Of a stretch of DNA of 5,552 bases, positions 1-5,552 are shown in pieces. Numbering within the stretch: the first letter of the stretch is position 1; the number at the start of each line of letters is the position of its first letter. The notes beneath the pieces are model-generated. The model was given only the letters and a program-made list of their open reading frames with translations. It ran no database searches and was not told the DNA's origin. Origin of the DNA: Verrucomicrobiota bacterium (GTDB lineage Bacteria; Verrucomicrobiota; Verrucomicrobiia; Opitutales; Seribacteraceae); assembly GCA_030830145.1 (NCBI GenBank), contig JAURNO010000237.1:1-5552 (forward strand), read 5' to 3'. Made by a program: the position numbers and the translations under genes.

Positions 1-49
1 CTGCTAGGTTGAGGTTTGGCGAGATTGGAGAACGATTGGCCGACGGAAG

Positions 50-66
50 TTCGGGTGCTACCCGAA
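50..66 (-). repeat. Perfect 7-bp inverted repeat spanning the stop codon of the stalked membrane protein gene
   Basis: The arms TTCGGGT (50-56) and ACCCGAA (60-66) are perfectly complementary with a 3-nt loop, and the TAG stop at 60-58 lies in the loop and one arm. On the minus strand the hairpin would form at the very 3' end of the coding sequence. No T-run follows within the 49 bases left in the window, so it is not called as an intrinsic terminator. It could still protect the mRNA end or be chance. Confidence 0.4.
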
Positions 67-1473
67 ATCCGGGGTGATCTCGATTTCTTCGCCTGATTTG
101 ACCTCGATCTTGCCTCCGTTGTCGGGATCCTCGTCGTTCCGGTAAACTTGCACGGTGAGGGCCGCGTTTTTACGGGTGGGAGTCCAGGCCCATTTTCCGA
201 TTTCGATAAAATTCATGGGGACTCCTTCGTCCCAGCTGAGGCCGGCTCCTTCTCCCCGGAGATAGGGCTTGTTTCCGATTCCGATCATCACATTGGCCAC
301 CACCGAGGTGCTGCCGGTTTTCGATGACTTGGGTTGTTCTTTCGTATCAGGTTCCGGATCGTCGCTTTCGTCCTCTCCGGCCAACAAGGCATCGACTTTC
401 CTCAAAGTTTCCTCGGGGTCGGGCAAATCAAGCTCGAATTCACCGGTTTGCCCTTCGGCTTCGCTCGTTTCCTCCGCTTTCACGGATTCGGGTGGAACGG
501 GGTCCACCTCCTCTTCGGCTGGATCTTCCTCCTCGGGTTCTTCTTCCTCTGCCATGGTTTCGGCTTCGTCGTCCTCCAAGGGGCTTGCTTCCTCCTCTTC
601 TGTTTCGTCCACGAGTTCCTCTATGCTTTGATCTTCCTCCGCGGAATCATCGGCGAGGGGTTCGATTTCCTCTTGCTCCGGGATGGGTTCGGAATCGGAT
701 TCCTCCTCTTCGGCTTCGATCCCGTCTTCGGTTGCCTCCGGTTCAAGTTCCTCCTCCTCGATTTCTTCGGTGGATTCGTCTACCGGTTCTTCTTCCTCTG
801 CGGGTTCGGGGGATACCGGTTCGGGAACCGGAGAGGCTACGGGTTCGGGGAATTCGGTGGGGAGCTTGTCGACGGTTTTTTGCAGCTCTTTGAGTTGTCC
901 GGCCACGGATTGAAGGGAGTTTTTTAACCTGCCGATTGCCTCGTTCGCCTGGGCAATTGCTGGGTCGGGTTCGGGAAGCAAGGGGGGGTGTTCGCTTACT
1001 TCAAGCAGTTTCCCTAATTTTTCGAGGAGTTCTTCCCTGGGTTCCTCGAGATCGGTTGTCAGTTTGTCGAGGACGGGGCCGGTATCTTCGGCTTTGGCGA
1101 CAGAGTCGGAAAGAATCTTGTCGACCACGGCGGGGACTTTGTCGATTTTGACGGCCAAAGATTCGAGATCTCCCCGCATCTCTTTGATATCGAAGTAAGT
1201 CTTGCGGTGAAGCTCCTCGTCCTTCCGGTTGGCGGGGTCGAAAACCAGGTAAAGGAAACGGTCGAGCAAGTGGGGAATGAAGACGAGAATCGATGCAAGG
1301 CCGGAGGCGAGTATGCAGGTGGTGAGCTGCCACTGGTCGAGCGTGTTGTTTTCCTGCAGGTGGAGGTAGGCGAACCCGAGAACGAGGGCCAAGATGAAAA
1401 GGGCGGACAAATAGAAAGGCCATTTCGTCACGCCGTCCGGGGCATCGTCGTTTTCTCCGTATTCCATTACCAT
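58..1473 (-). CDS. Membrane-anchored protein with acidic Glu/Pro-rich stalk and C-terminal carbohydrate-binding-like domain, function unknown
   Basis: I do not recognise a named family for the full 471-residue protein. Two hydrophobic segments (about residues 19-38 and 50-77) form a hairpin. The loop between them is acidic, and the basic stretch after the second (ANRKDEELHRK) predicts that both termini lie in the cytoplasm. Residues 85-205 are charged and heptad-like, probably coiled coil. Residues 209-380 are dominated by Glu, Asp, Pro and Ser and should be an extended disordered stalk. Residues 388-470 form a compact domain with the motif LRGEGAGLSWDEGVPM and a GKWAW segment, which resembles the 'GN-x-RGEG-GLSWD-G' beta-sandwich domain I recall from PVC-group proteins, possibly CBM-like; this is memory, not a search. 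A second ATG at 1467 lies 6 nt after a weak GGTGAG Shine-Dalgarno and may be the true start. The gene follows trpS by 75 nt on the same strand. The CDS is secure; the function is not assigned. Confidence 0.85.
   Translation of the reverse strand: MVMEYGENDDAPDGVTKWPFYLSALFILALVLGFAYLHLQENNTLDQWQLTTCILASGLASILVFIPHLLDRFLYLVFDPANRKDEELHRKTYFDIKEMRGDLESLAVKIDKVPAVVDKILSDSVAKAEDTGPVLDKLTTDLEEPREELLEKLGKLLEVSEHPPLLPEPDPAIAQANEAIGRLKNSLQSVAGQLKELQKTVDKLPTEFPEPVASPVPEPVSPEPAEEEEPVDESTEEIEEEELEPEATEDGIEAEEEESDSEPIPEQEEIEPLADDSAEEDQSIEELVDETEEEEASPLEDDEAETMAEEEEPEEEDPAEEEVDPVPPESVKAEETSEAEGQTGEFELDLPDPEETLRKVDALLAGEDESDDPEPDTKEQPKSSKTGSTSVVANVMIGIGNKPYLRGEGAGLSWDEGVPMNFIEIGKWAWTPTRKNAALTVQVYRNDEDPDNGGKIEVKSGEEIEITPDFG
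61..321 (-). other. C-terminal 'RGEG-GLSWD' domain, possible carbohydrate-binding beta sandwich
   Basis: Residues about 385-470 of the stalked membrane protein depart sharply in composition from the acidic stalk. They alternate hydrophobic and polar residues as expected of beta strands (VVANVMIGIG, AALTVQVYRND, GKIEVKSGEEIEITPDF), with Trp residues in SWDEG and GKWAW. The order of NKPYLRGEG, GLSWDEGVPM, W-x-W and a YxND strand resembles starch-binding-like modules and a PVC-group domain I recall only from memory. The ligand, if any, is unknown. Confidence 0.45.
439..849 (-). repeat. Glu/Pro-rich low-complexity coding tract (disordered stalk)
   Basis: This stretch encodes residues 209-345 of the stalked membrane protein. 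It is built almost entirely of GAA/GAG, GAT and CCG/CCT codons, giving runs such as EEEE, PEPE and EEDPAEEE. On the plus strand this appears as long strings of ttc, ctc and cct. No fixed repeat unit could be discerned, so it is compositional and not a tandem array. The purine bias removes stop codons from other frames and creates several long antisense open frames (for example at 269-631 and 334-927) that are not genes. Confidence 0.8.
1243..1419 (-). other. Two predicted transmembrane helices of the stalked membrane protein
   Basis: Residues 19-38 (core FYLSALFILALVLGFAYLHL) and 50-77 (core CILASGLASILVFIPHLL) are uninterrupted hydrophobic stretches long enough to cross a membrane. They are joined by a short polar loop that contains Asp and Glu but no Lys or Arg. 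There is no signal-peptidase site, so the hairpin is expected to stay as a membrane anchor. The positive-inside rule places the long C-terminal part in the cytoplasm. Confidence 0.8.
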
Positions 1474-1487
1474 CTCACCAATGGGAA

Positions 1488-1515
1488 GGTTATTGAATTT
1501 TTTCGGGAAATAACC
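1488..1515 (-). repeat. Inverted repeat in the trpS to membrane-protein intergenic region
   Basis: GGTTATT (1488-1494) and AATAACC (1509-1515) are perfect 7-bp arms around a 14-nt AT-rich loop. The repeat lies 15 nt upstream of the ATG at 1473, in the 5' leader of the downstream gene if the two genes are cotranscribed. It may be a weak mRNA structure or an operator. The AU-rich stem and the absence of a GC-rich core argue against an intrinsic terminator. Confidence 0.35.
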
Positions 1516-1548
1516 AAGCCAAAAAAAGCGGTCGGAATCTCGGGGTGC

Positions 1549-2631
1549 TCAAGTTCGTTCCCGATCGGGAAAACCGACTTTGCGGTAAACCTTGCCCAAG
1601 ACCCGGTAAGCCCGCTTCTGAGCGGCGGCCGCTCCTTGGGCCAAAACCGACTTGAGGTAGGCTTTGTCTTTGATCAGTTCGTGGTATTTTTCGCGCACCG
1701 GTTGCAGGGATGTTCTGATGATTTCGGTCAGATCTTCCTTGAGGGCTCCGTAGCCTTTGCCGGCATAGCTTTCTTCGAGTTCCTCCACGGTTTGACCGGA
1801 CAGAGCGGAGTGAATGGTGAGCAAATTGGAGACCCCGGGCTTTTCGGGTGTCGAGCGGATAACCGCTTCCGAGTCGGTCACCGCGGATGCGATTTTCTTT
1901 TTGATCTGATCGGGTTCGTCGAGGACGTAAAGCGTGGCCCGTTCGTTTTCGTCCGACTTCGACATTTTCTTGGTCGGTTCGGTGAGGGACATGATTTTCG
2001 CTCCGGTCTTCGGAACAAAGGCGTCCGGTATGGTGAAGGTATCCGAAAACTGATGATTGAAACGCTGGGCGAGGTCCCGGCAAAGCTCCATGTGTTGGCG
2101 TTGGTCTTCCCCTACGGGCACCAAATCGGCATTGTAAAGGAGGATGTCGGCCGCCATCAGCACGGGGTAGCATAACAGGCCGGCGTTGATGGATGCTTGT
2201 GGTCGGGCCCCCTCGTGGCTGAACTTGACCTCGCCGTCTTCGGTTTCCGCGGTCTTGAAGCCCAGCTTGGCTGCCTTGTCCTTGAATTGGGTCATGCGTT
2301 GAAGTTCGCCTATCGGGGTGAGACAGGTGAGGACCCAGGCAAGTTCGGTATGACCGATGACGTGAGATTGGGCGAATTGATGGGATTTCTCCGGGTCAAG
2401 CCCACAGGCCACGTACTGGGCCACGCAGTCGTAAACATTTTGGCGCAAGGTGGCCGGGTGAGCCGGGGTCGTGATGGCATGCAAGTCGACGATGCCGAAA
2501 TAGCATTCGTGGTTTTCCAGCATATTCGACCAGTTGCGCACCGCTCCCAGATAGTTTCCCAGGGTGAGCTTCCCCGTGGGTTGGGCGCACGTGAGGATCA
2601 CCTTCTTTTTTTCCTCTTCGGATTGAGTCAT
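1549..2631 (-). CDS. trpS: Tryptophanyl-tRNA synthetase (TrpRS)
   Basis: Cytoplasmic class Ic aminoacyl-tRNA synthetase that activates tryptophan with ATP and charges tRNA-Trp. With the ATG at 2631 the protein has 360 residues. The opening VILTCAQPTGKLTLGNYLGAVRNW carries the HIGH-equivalent TLGN at residues 23-26. VPVGEDQRQHMEL (from about residue 172) is the characteristic TrpRS GEDQ segment, and KMSKSD at 222-227 is the ATP-site signature. About 20 residues between QFKDKA and ASINAGLLCYPVLMAADILLY (about residues 121-145, including KTAETEDGEVKF) are inserted relative to the compact E. coli and Bacillus enzymes, which explains the extra length. An in-frame ATG at 2661 would add MYNQLIRNDF, but that AT-rich stretch looks like leader sequence. 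No Shine-Dalgarno, T-box or Trp leader peptide was seen. Divergent from the ACP-FabZ gene. Identity is very secure. Confidence 0.97.
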   Translation of the reverse strand: MTQSEEEKKKVILTCAQPTGKLTLGNYLGAVRNWSNMLENHECYFGIVDLHAITTPAHPATLRQNVYDCVAQYVACGLDPEKSHQFAQSHVIGHTELAWVLTCLTPIGELQRMTQFKDKAAKLGFKTAETEDGEVKFSHEGARPQASINAGLLCYPVLMAADILLYNADLVPVGEDQRQHMELCRDLAQRFNHQFSDTFTIPDAFVPKTGAKIMSLTEPTKKMSKSDENERATLYVLDEPDQIKKKIASAVTDSEAVIRSTPEKPGVSNLLTIHSALSGQTVEELEESYAGKGYGALKEDLTEIIRTSLQPVREKYHELIKDKAYLKSVLAQGAAAAQKRAYRVLGKVYRKVGFPDRERT

Positions 2632-2718
2632 AAAGTCGTTACGAATTAATTGGTTGTACAAATGTCTTCATGGCAATTTAATGGAAAGGACAATCAAATT
2701 TCTCAAAAACCCCTAATT
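2632..2718. promoter_or_regulatory. Divergent intergenic promoter region (trpS / ACP-FabZ)
   Basis: This 87-nt AT-rich spacer must hold the start signals for both trpS (leftward) and the ACP-FabZ gene (rightward) unless either promoter lies inside the opposite gene. For trpS, the best minus-strand candidate is TTGAGA (2706-2701) with CATTAAAT (2683-2676) as a poor -10. It would overlap the rightward -10, so the two promoters could compete. No riboswitch or T-box fold is apparent. Confidence 0.5.
2654..2682 (+). promoter_or_regulatory. Candidate sigma70-type promoter for the ACP-FabZ / glycosyltransferase operon
   Basis: TTGTAC at 2654-2659 (3 of 6 matches to TTGACA) and TTTAAT at 2677-2682 (5 of 6 matches to TATAAT) are separated by exactly 17 bp. 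Transcription would begin near 2689, giving a leader of about 30 nt before the ATG at 2719. This excludes the in-frame ATGs at 2650 and 2662 as starts for this transcript. The -35 is weak, so the call is tentative. Confidence 0.4.
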
Positions 2719-3693
2719 ATGGATACAAAATCCCCCAATTCCATTCAAGAGGATCTCAAAGAGCTTCTCAAACGTTGCCCAGCCGGTACCTATGAGGCAG
2801 CCTTGGCTTTCCGTCAAGACAAGGACATCACTCAGATCGAAACGATCGTGATGGGCGTGATCGACCGGCACCTCGAACCCGAGCAACGCGAAATTCTGTC
2901 CAAAAGCGACGACAGTCTACGCATGTACGAGGATTTGGGGATGGATTCCCTGACCATGCTCGAGATCGTCATGTTGGTGGAGCAGACTCTTCAGGTTAGC
3001 ATAGACAATGAAGAACTCAGAGATTTGCGGACCGTCGGCGACGTCAAAGCCTACCTTTCGGCCAAAGCAAAGGGAGAAGAACCGCCGACTCGTTCGAAAA
3101 CCTACCGGATCGAGGAAATCGCCTCGCTCATGCCGCACCGTGAGCCCTTTTTATTTCTCGAGTCCGTCAAGATCGACGGGGATGAGGCCACCGGAACCTA
3201 CAAGATATCAGGCAACGAATATTTTCTTGAGGGGCATTTCAAGGAAAACCCGGTTTTTCCGGCTTCCATCATGATCGAGGCCTTGGGACAGTTATGCGTT
3301 TTCTTTCTCATCAAGGGCGAATCTCCTTCCATCGCATCCAAGGTCGACCCGAATACCATATTCTTTACTTCTTGCGACGGCGTGAAATGCCGCCGGATCT
3401 GCAAACCGGGCGATCTTCTGTCCATGAAGGTGAAAGTTTCCCGGGTTCGCCACCCCTTGGCTTGTTTTTCGGGCGAGATCAATGTGGGGGATGAGCGGAC
3501 CTCGCACGCCGAGGAAATCAAATTGGCCTTCGACTATTATCCAGTGATCGACGCTCAGGATTCTTCTCTCCTCTCTCAATCGGAGATGAAAAAGAACACT
3601 TCCGTGGCCAAGCCCGGTGTGTCCAGCAACGGATCAAGTCACGCCAAGGAGGATTCGGTTCCGCGTTTCGTCAAATACGATTCCGAAAGTTGA
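2719..3693 (+). CDS. Acyl carrier protein fused to FabZ-type 3-hydroxyacyl-ACP dehydratase
   Basis: A 324-residue two-domain protein. Residues about 36-113 are an acyl carrier domain with the GMDSLTMLEIV motif; Ser77 (codon 2947-2949) is the expected phosphopantetheine attachment site. After a short linker, residues about 129-275 form a FabA/FabZ hotdog domain: MPHREPFLFLESV opens it, His173 in EGHFKENPVFPA and Glu187 in MIEALGQ are the catalytic pair of FabZ, which removes water from 3-hydroxyacyl-ACP. A Ser/Lys-rich tail (about 280-324) follows and looks disordered. FabZ alone is usually about 150 residues, so this is a true fusion, not a mis-join: the frame is continuous. The ATG at 2719 is preferred over 2650 or 2662 because the earlier codons are AT-rich leader and a promoter candidate overlaps them. 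No Shine-Dalgarno is visible. The fusion may feed its own ACP-bound substrate in a dedicated acyl or lipid pathway; the pathway is inferred. Confidence 0.93.
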   Translation: MDTKSPNSIQEDLKELLKRCPAGTYEAALAFRQDKDITQIETIVMGVIDRHLEPEQREILSKSDDSLRMYEDLGMDSLTMLEIVMLVEQTLQVSIDNEELRDLRTVGDVKAYLSAKAKGEEPPTRSKTYRIEEIASLMPHREPFLFLESVKIDGDEATGTYKISGNEYFLEGHFKENPVFPASIMIEALGQLCVFFLIKGESPSIASKVDPNTIFFTSCDGVKCRRICKPGDLLSMKVKVSRVRHPLACFSGEINVGDERTSHAEEIKLAFDYYPVIDAQDSSLLSQSEMKKNTSVAKPGVSSNGSSHAKEDSVPRFVKYDSES

Positions 3694-3730
3694 TCGGTTG
3701 GACGAGTAACTTCTTTGCCGCAAATCTCCA

Positions 3731-4936
3731 GTGTCGGGTAAGGTAGCTTTCCTTTACGCCACTTTTCCCAGGCCGACCGAAACCTTCGTTCGGCGTGAAC
3801 TCGCCGGCTTGGGGAAACTGGGCTTTGATCCCGTGGCTCATTCGATTTGGAAAGGGGAGGCGACTTGGAACGACAAAAAGGTCAACCGTTTCCGCCTGTC
3901 CAACCTTTGGTCTTTGTTCTTTTGGATTCCTTATTGGGCTTTTCGCAAACCCCGTGCTTTTGTCGAGGTTTTGGGCGTCCTTTGGTCGAGATCCTGTCCT
4001 AACCTGCAAAATTGGAACGAAACCTTTCTTGGTTTGGGTTTTGCCTTGGTTCGAGCTAACTCCTTCCAAAAGGCGGGCTTTTCCCTGATTCACGGAATTT
4101 GGGCCACCATGCCGGCCACGGCCGCCCTTGCCATTAGCAAACTGACCGACATCCCTTTTTCCATGGGAGCCCATGCCTACGACGTCTTCCGGCACGGCGG
4201 CGACTGGCTTCTGCCTCTCAAGCTCAAAGAAGCTTCTTTTGTCCGTACCTCCTCCGCCTCCTCGGCCAGGAGAATCAAGGCAATGAAGGTTCCTCCGGAG
4301 CGCATCAAGCTCATCCGTCGTGGTCTATCCCATTGGCCTCGGAGAGAATCCTTCGAATGTGTCCACCCGAATCGTATCGAACTTCTCAGCGTGGGTCGGT
4401 TGGTGGAAAAGAAAGGCTATTTGCACCAACTTGAGTTAGCCGCCCGATTGGTGGAGAAAGGTGTTTCTTTTCGCTTGAAGATCATTGGATCCGGACCCTT
4501 GTCCCAGCTTTTGGAAAAGGAGCGCGACCGGATGGGGTTAAAGGAGAAAGTGGTCTTTTGCGGGGCCCTAAACGAGGAGCAGACGAGAGCGGCCTTTCTT
4601 GAATGCGATGCTTTTCTTTTTACTGGTGTCATTGCGGAAAACGGAGACCGGGACGGAATTCCCAACGTCATACCGGAAGCCCTCGCCGCAGGTTGTCTTG
4701 TTTTGGCCTCGGACAACGCAGGGGCCTCGGAAGCCTTTGTCGACGGTATTTCGGGCTTCTCACAAAGCCCCGAAGACCATGAGGAATGGGTCAGACTGTT
4801 GCTTGATTTTTCAAGAGCTCCCCAAGATTTTGTCACGGTAAGAAAAGCAGGGGTAAAGAGGGCAAAAGAAGCGTTCGACGTGATGAGAACGGTTCGGTCA
4901 CTTCGGGCGGAAATCGAAACGGTCATTCAGGGGTAA
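3731..4936 (+). CDS. GT4-family (GT-B fold) glycosyltransferase
   Basis: A 401-residue cytoplasmic or membrane-associated retaining glycosyltransferase that transfers a sugar from a nucleotide-sugar donor. The N-terminal acceptor domain begins VAFLYATFPRPTETFVRREL, typical of colanic-acid and exopolysaccharide GT4 enzymes, and continues with HGIWATMPATAALA and FSMGAHAYDVF (residues 121-153). The C-terminal donor domain starts at about 217 (ELLSVGRLVEKKGY), includes LKIIGSGPL, and carries the E-x7-E-like signature in DRDGIPNVIPEALAAGCLVLASDNAGASEAFVDG (residues 307-339). The start is GTG at 3731: an in-frame TAA at 3707 closes the frame just upstream and no ATG lies between. No Shine-Dalgarno is evident. 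It lies 37 nt after the ACP-FabZ gene with no terminator between, and its TAA overlaps the ATG of the next gene. Donor and acceptor sugars cannot be told from sequence. Confidence 0.93.
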   Translation: MSGKVAFLYATFPRPTETFVRRELAGLGKLGFDPVAHSIWKGEATWNDKKVNRFRLSNLWSLFFWIPYWAFRKPRAFVEVLGVLWSRSCPNLQNWNETFLGLGFALVRANSFQKAGFSLIHGIWATMPATAALAISKLTDIPFSMGAHAYDVFRHGGDWLLPLKLKEASFVRTSSASSARRIKAMKVPPERIKLIRRGLSHWPRRESFECVHPNRIELLSVGRLVEKKGYLHQLELAARLVEKGVSFRLKIIGSGPLSQLLEKERDRMGLKEKVVFCGALNEEQTRAAFLECDAFLFTGVIAENGDRDGIPNVIPEALAAGCLVLASDNAGASEAFVDGISGFSQSPEDHEEWVRLLLDFSRAPQDFVTVRKAGVKRAKEAFDVMRTVRSLRAEIETVIQG

Positions 4937-5552
4937 TGGAGCTCCCTTCCGTCAGCGTAATCATTTCGGTCTTCGGTCAATTGGAGTACACCAAGCGTTG
5001 CTTGGCTCAATTGGAAGAAACATTGGCTGGAGTGATCGACTACGAGGTCCTGATTATCGATGATGCAAGCAGGGACGGGACCATCGAGTTTCTCAAAGGT
5101 CTCGAAGAGCCCTACCGAGTTTTTTTGAACGATGAGAACCAAGGATTTGCCAAGAACAACAACTTGGGAGCAAAGGAGGCCAGGGGAGAATATTTGTGCT
5201 TCCTTAATAACGATGTCTTTGTTCAGGGAGACTGGCTTACGCCCATGCTCCGGGTTTTCAAGGAAAAGGAGAAGGTCGGTATGGTGGGTAACGTCCAAAG
5301 GTTGTACGGTTCGCTGCGCTATGATCACATGGGAATCGTTTTTTCATCCCAAGCCAAACCAATCCACTACGGGCAAAACTTTTTTCACCGGCCCTTCAAG
5401 GGAGAGATCCGGCAATGGAGTGCAGTAACCGCGGCCTGTTGTGTTACGAGTAGAAAACAGTTTCTGGAGTTTGATGGTTTTGATGAAATTTTTCTTAACG
5501 GTTGCGAAGACATTGACCTCTGCCTTCGCATGGCTGAGGAGGGATTGATTCA
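4936..5552 (+). CDS. GT2-family (GT-A fold) glycosyltransferase, 3' end outside window
   Basis: The first 205 codons of an inverting glycosyltransferase, cut by the window edge. PSVSVIISVFGQ opens the Rossmann-like GT-A domain. IIDDAS (residues 40-45) binds the nucleotide. NQGFAKNNNLGAKEARGEYLCFLNNDV (68-94) contains the NND motif that replaces the DXD metal site in this subfamily. SAVTAACCVTSRKQFLEFDGFDEIF followed by GCEDIDLCLR (residues 162-198) holds the catalytic ED acidic pair, as in rhamnosyltransferase-like and WcaA/WbbL-type enzymes. The ATG shares one base with the TAA of the preceding GT4 gene (TAATG), so translation is probably coupled; AGGGG ends 2 nt before the start. A role in O-antigen or capsule assembly is inferred. 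Donor sugar unknown, and no C-terminal membrane segment can be judged because the gene is incomplete. Confidence 0.93.
   Translation, partial: MELPSVSVIISVFGQLEYTKRCLAQLEETLAGVIDYEVLIIDDASRDGTIEFLKGLEEPYRVFLNDENQGFAKNNNLGAKEARGEYLCFLNNDVFVQGDWLTPMLRVFKEKEKVGMVGNVQRLYGSLRYDHMGIVFSSQAKPIHYGQNFFHRPFKGEIRQWSAVTAACCVTSRKQFLEFDGFDEIFLNGCEDIDLCLRMAEEGLI

Noticed and set aside
1..57. Left edge stretch beyond the stalked protein gene
   Set aside because: No start, motif or repeat beyond the hairpin at 50-66 could be supported in so short a stretch.
269..927. Overlapping plus-strand open frames, Ser-rich or Arg/Phe-rich
   Set aside because: These are antisense shadows of the Glu/Pro-rich tract, where purine-biased codons remove stops from the other frames. 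Their composition is a mirror of GAA/GAG codons.
1558..1571. Perfect 14-bp palindrome TTCCCGATCGGGAA
   Set aside because: It lies inside the C-terminal codons of trpS (GFPDRE) and has no second copy in the window, so it is probably chance.
1521..1578. Possible intrinsic terminator after trpS: seven Ts on the minus strand (1527-1521) preceded by GTCGG/CCGAC arms
   Set aside because: The arms are only 5 bp with a loop of nearly 40 nt, so no compact GC-rich stem abuts the T-run; read-through to the downstream gene is equally plausible.
1490..2173. Minus-strand open frame overlapping trpS in another frame
   Set aside because: Arg/Pro-rich frame-shifted translation inside trpS, whose own frame contains all TrpRS motifs.
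1207..2175. Long plus-strand open frame (322 codons) across the trpS end and the start of the stalked protein gene
   Set aside because: It lies antisense to two well-supported genes and spans their intergenic region; its translation shows no recognisable domain.
3671..4195. Minus-strand open frame of 174 codons under the GT4 gene
   Set aside because: Antisense to a clear glycosyltransferase, with low-complexity translation and no family resemblance.
4927..5328. Minus-strand open frame of 133 codons under the GT2 gene
   Set aside because: Antisense shadow of a GT2 gene whose sense frame has every expected motif.

Overview
The window carries five protein genes and no sign of an RNA gene, CRISPR array, insertion sequence or phage. 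It looks like ordinary bacterial chromosome of moderate GC content. Starts with weak or absent Shine-Dalgarno sequences, an ACP-FabZ fusion, and a membrane-anchored protein with a Glu-rich stalk and a C-terminal 'LRGEGAGLSWDEG' domain together suggest the PVC group, perhaps Verrucomicrobiota (Opitutae-like). That placement rests on general impression, not on a search, and is tentative.

Left part (58-2631, minus strand): trpS (tryptophanyl-tRNA synthetase) is followed 75 nt downstream by a gene of unknown function. That gene encodes two N-terminal membrane helices, a probable coiled coil, a Glu/Pro-rich stalk of about 170 residues and a compact C-terminal domain that looks like a carbohydrate-binding-type beta sandwich. 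The two genes could share a transcript. The intergenic region holds an inverted repeat but no convincing terminator.

Middle (2632-2718): an 87-nt AT-rich divergent intergenic region separates trpS from the rightward genes. A fair sigma70-type promoter points right. It supports an ATG at 2719, not the upstream in-frame ATGs, as the start of the next gene.

Right part (2719-5552, plus strand): a likely operon of three genes. The first encodes an acyl carrier protein domain fused to a FabZ-like hotdog dehydratase with all catalytic residues present. The second encodes a GT4 (GT-B fold) glycosyltransferase. The third overlaps it by one base (TAATG) and encodes a GT2 (GT-A fold) glycosyltransferase that runs off the right edge. 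The glycosyltransferases point to synthesis of a surface polysaccharide, O-antigen or glycolipid. The ACP-dehydratase could supply or modify an acyl chain for it, or could be a fatty-acid gene that merely sits next to a glycan locus. I see no clear new defence or mobile system. The most notable items are the ACP-FabZ fusion heading a glycosyltransferase operon and the stalked membrane protein.
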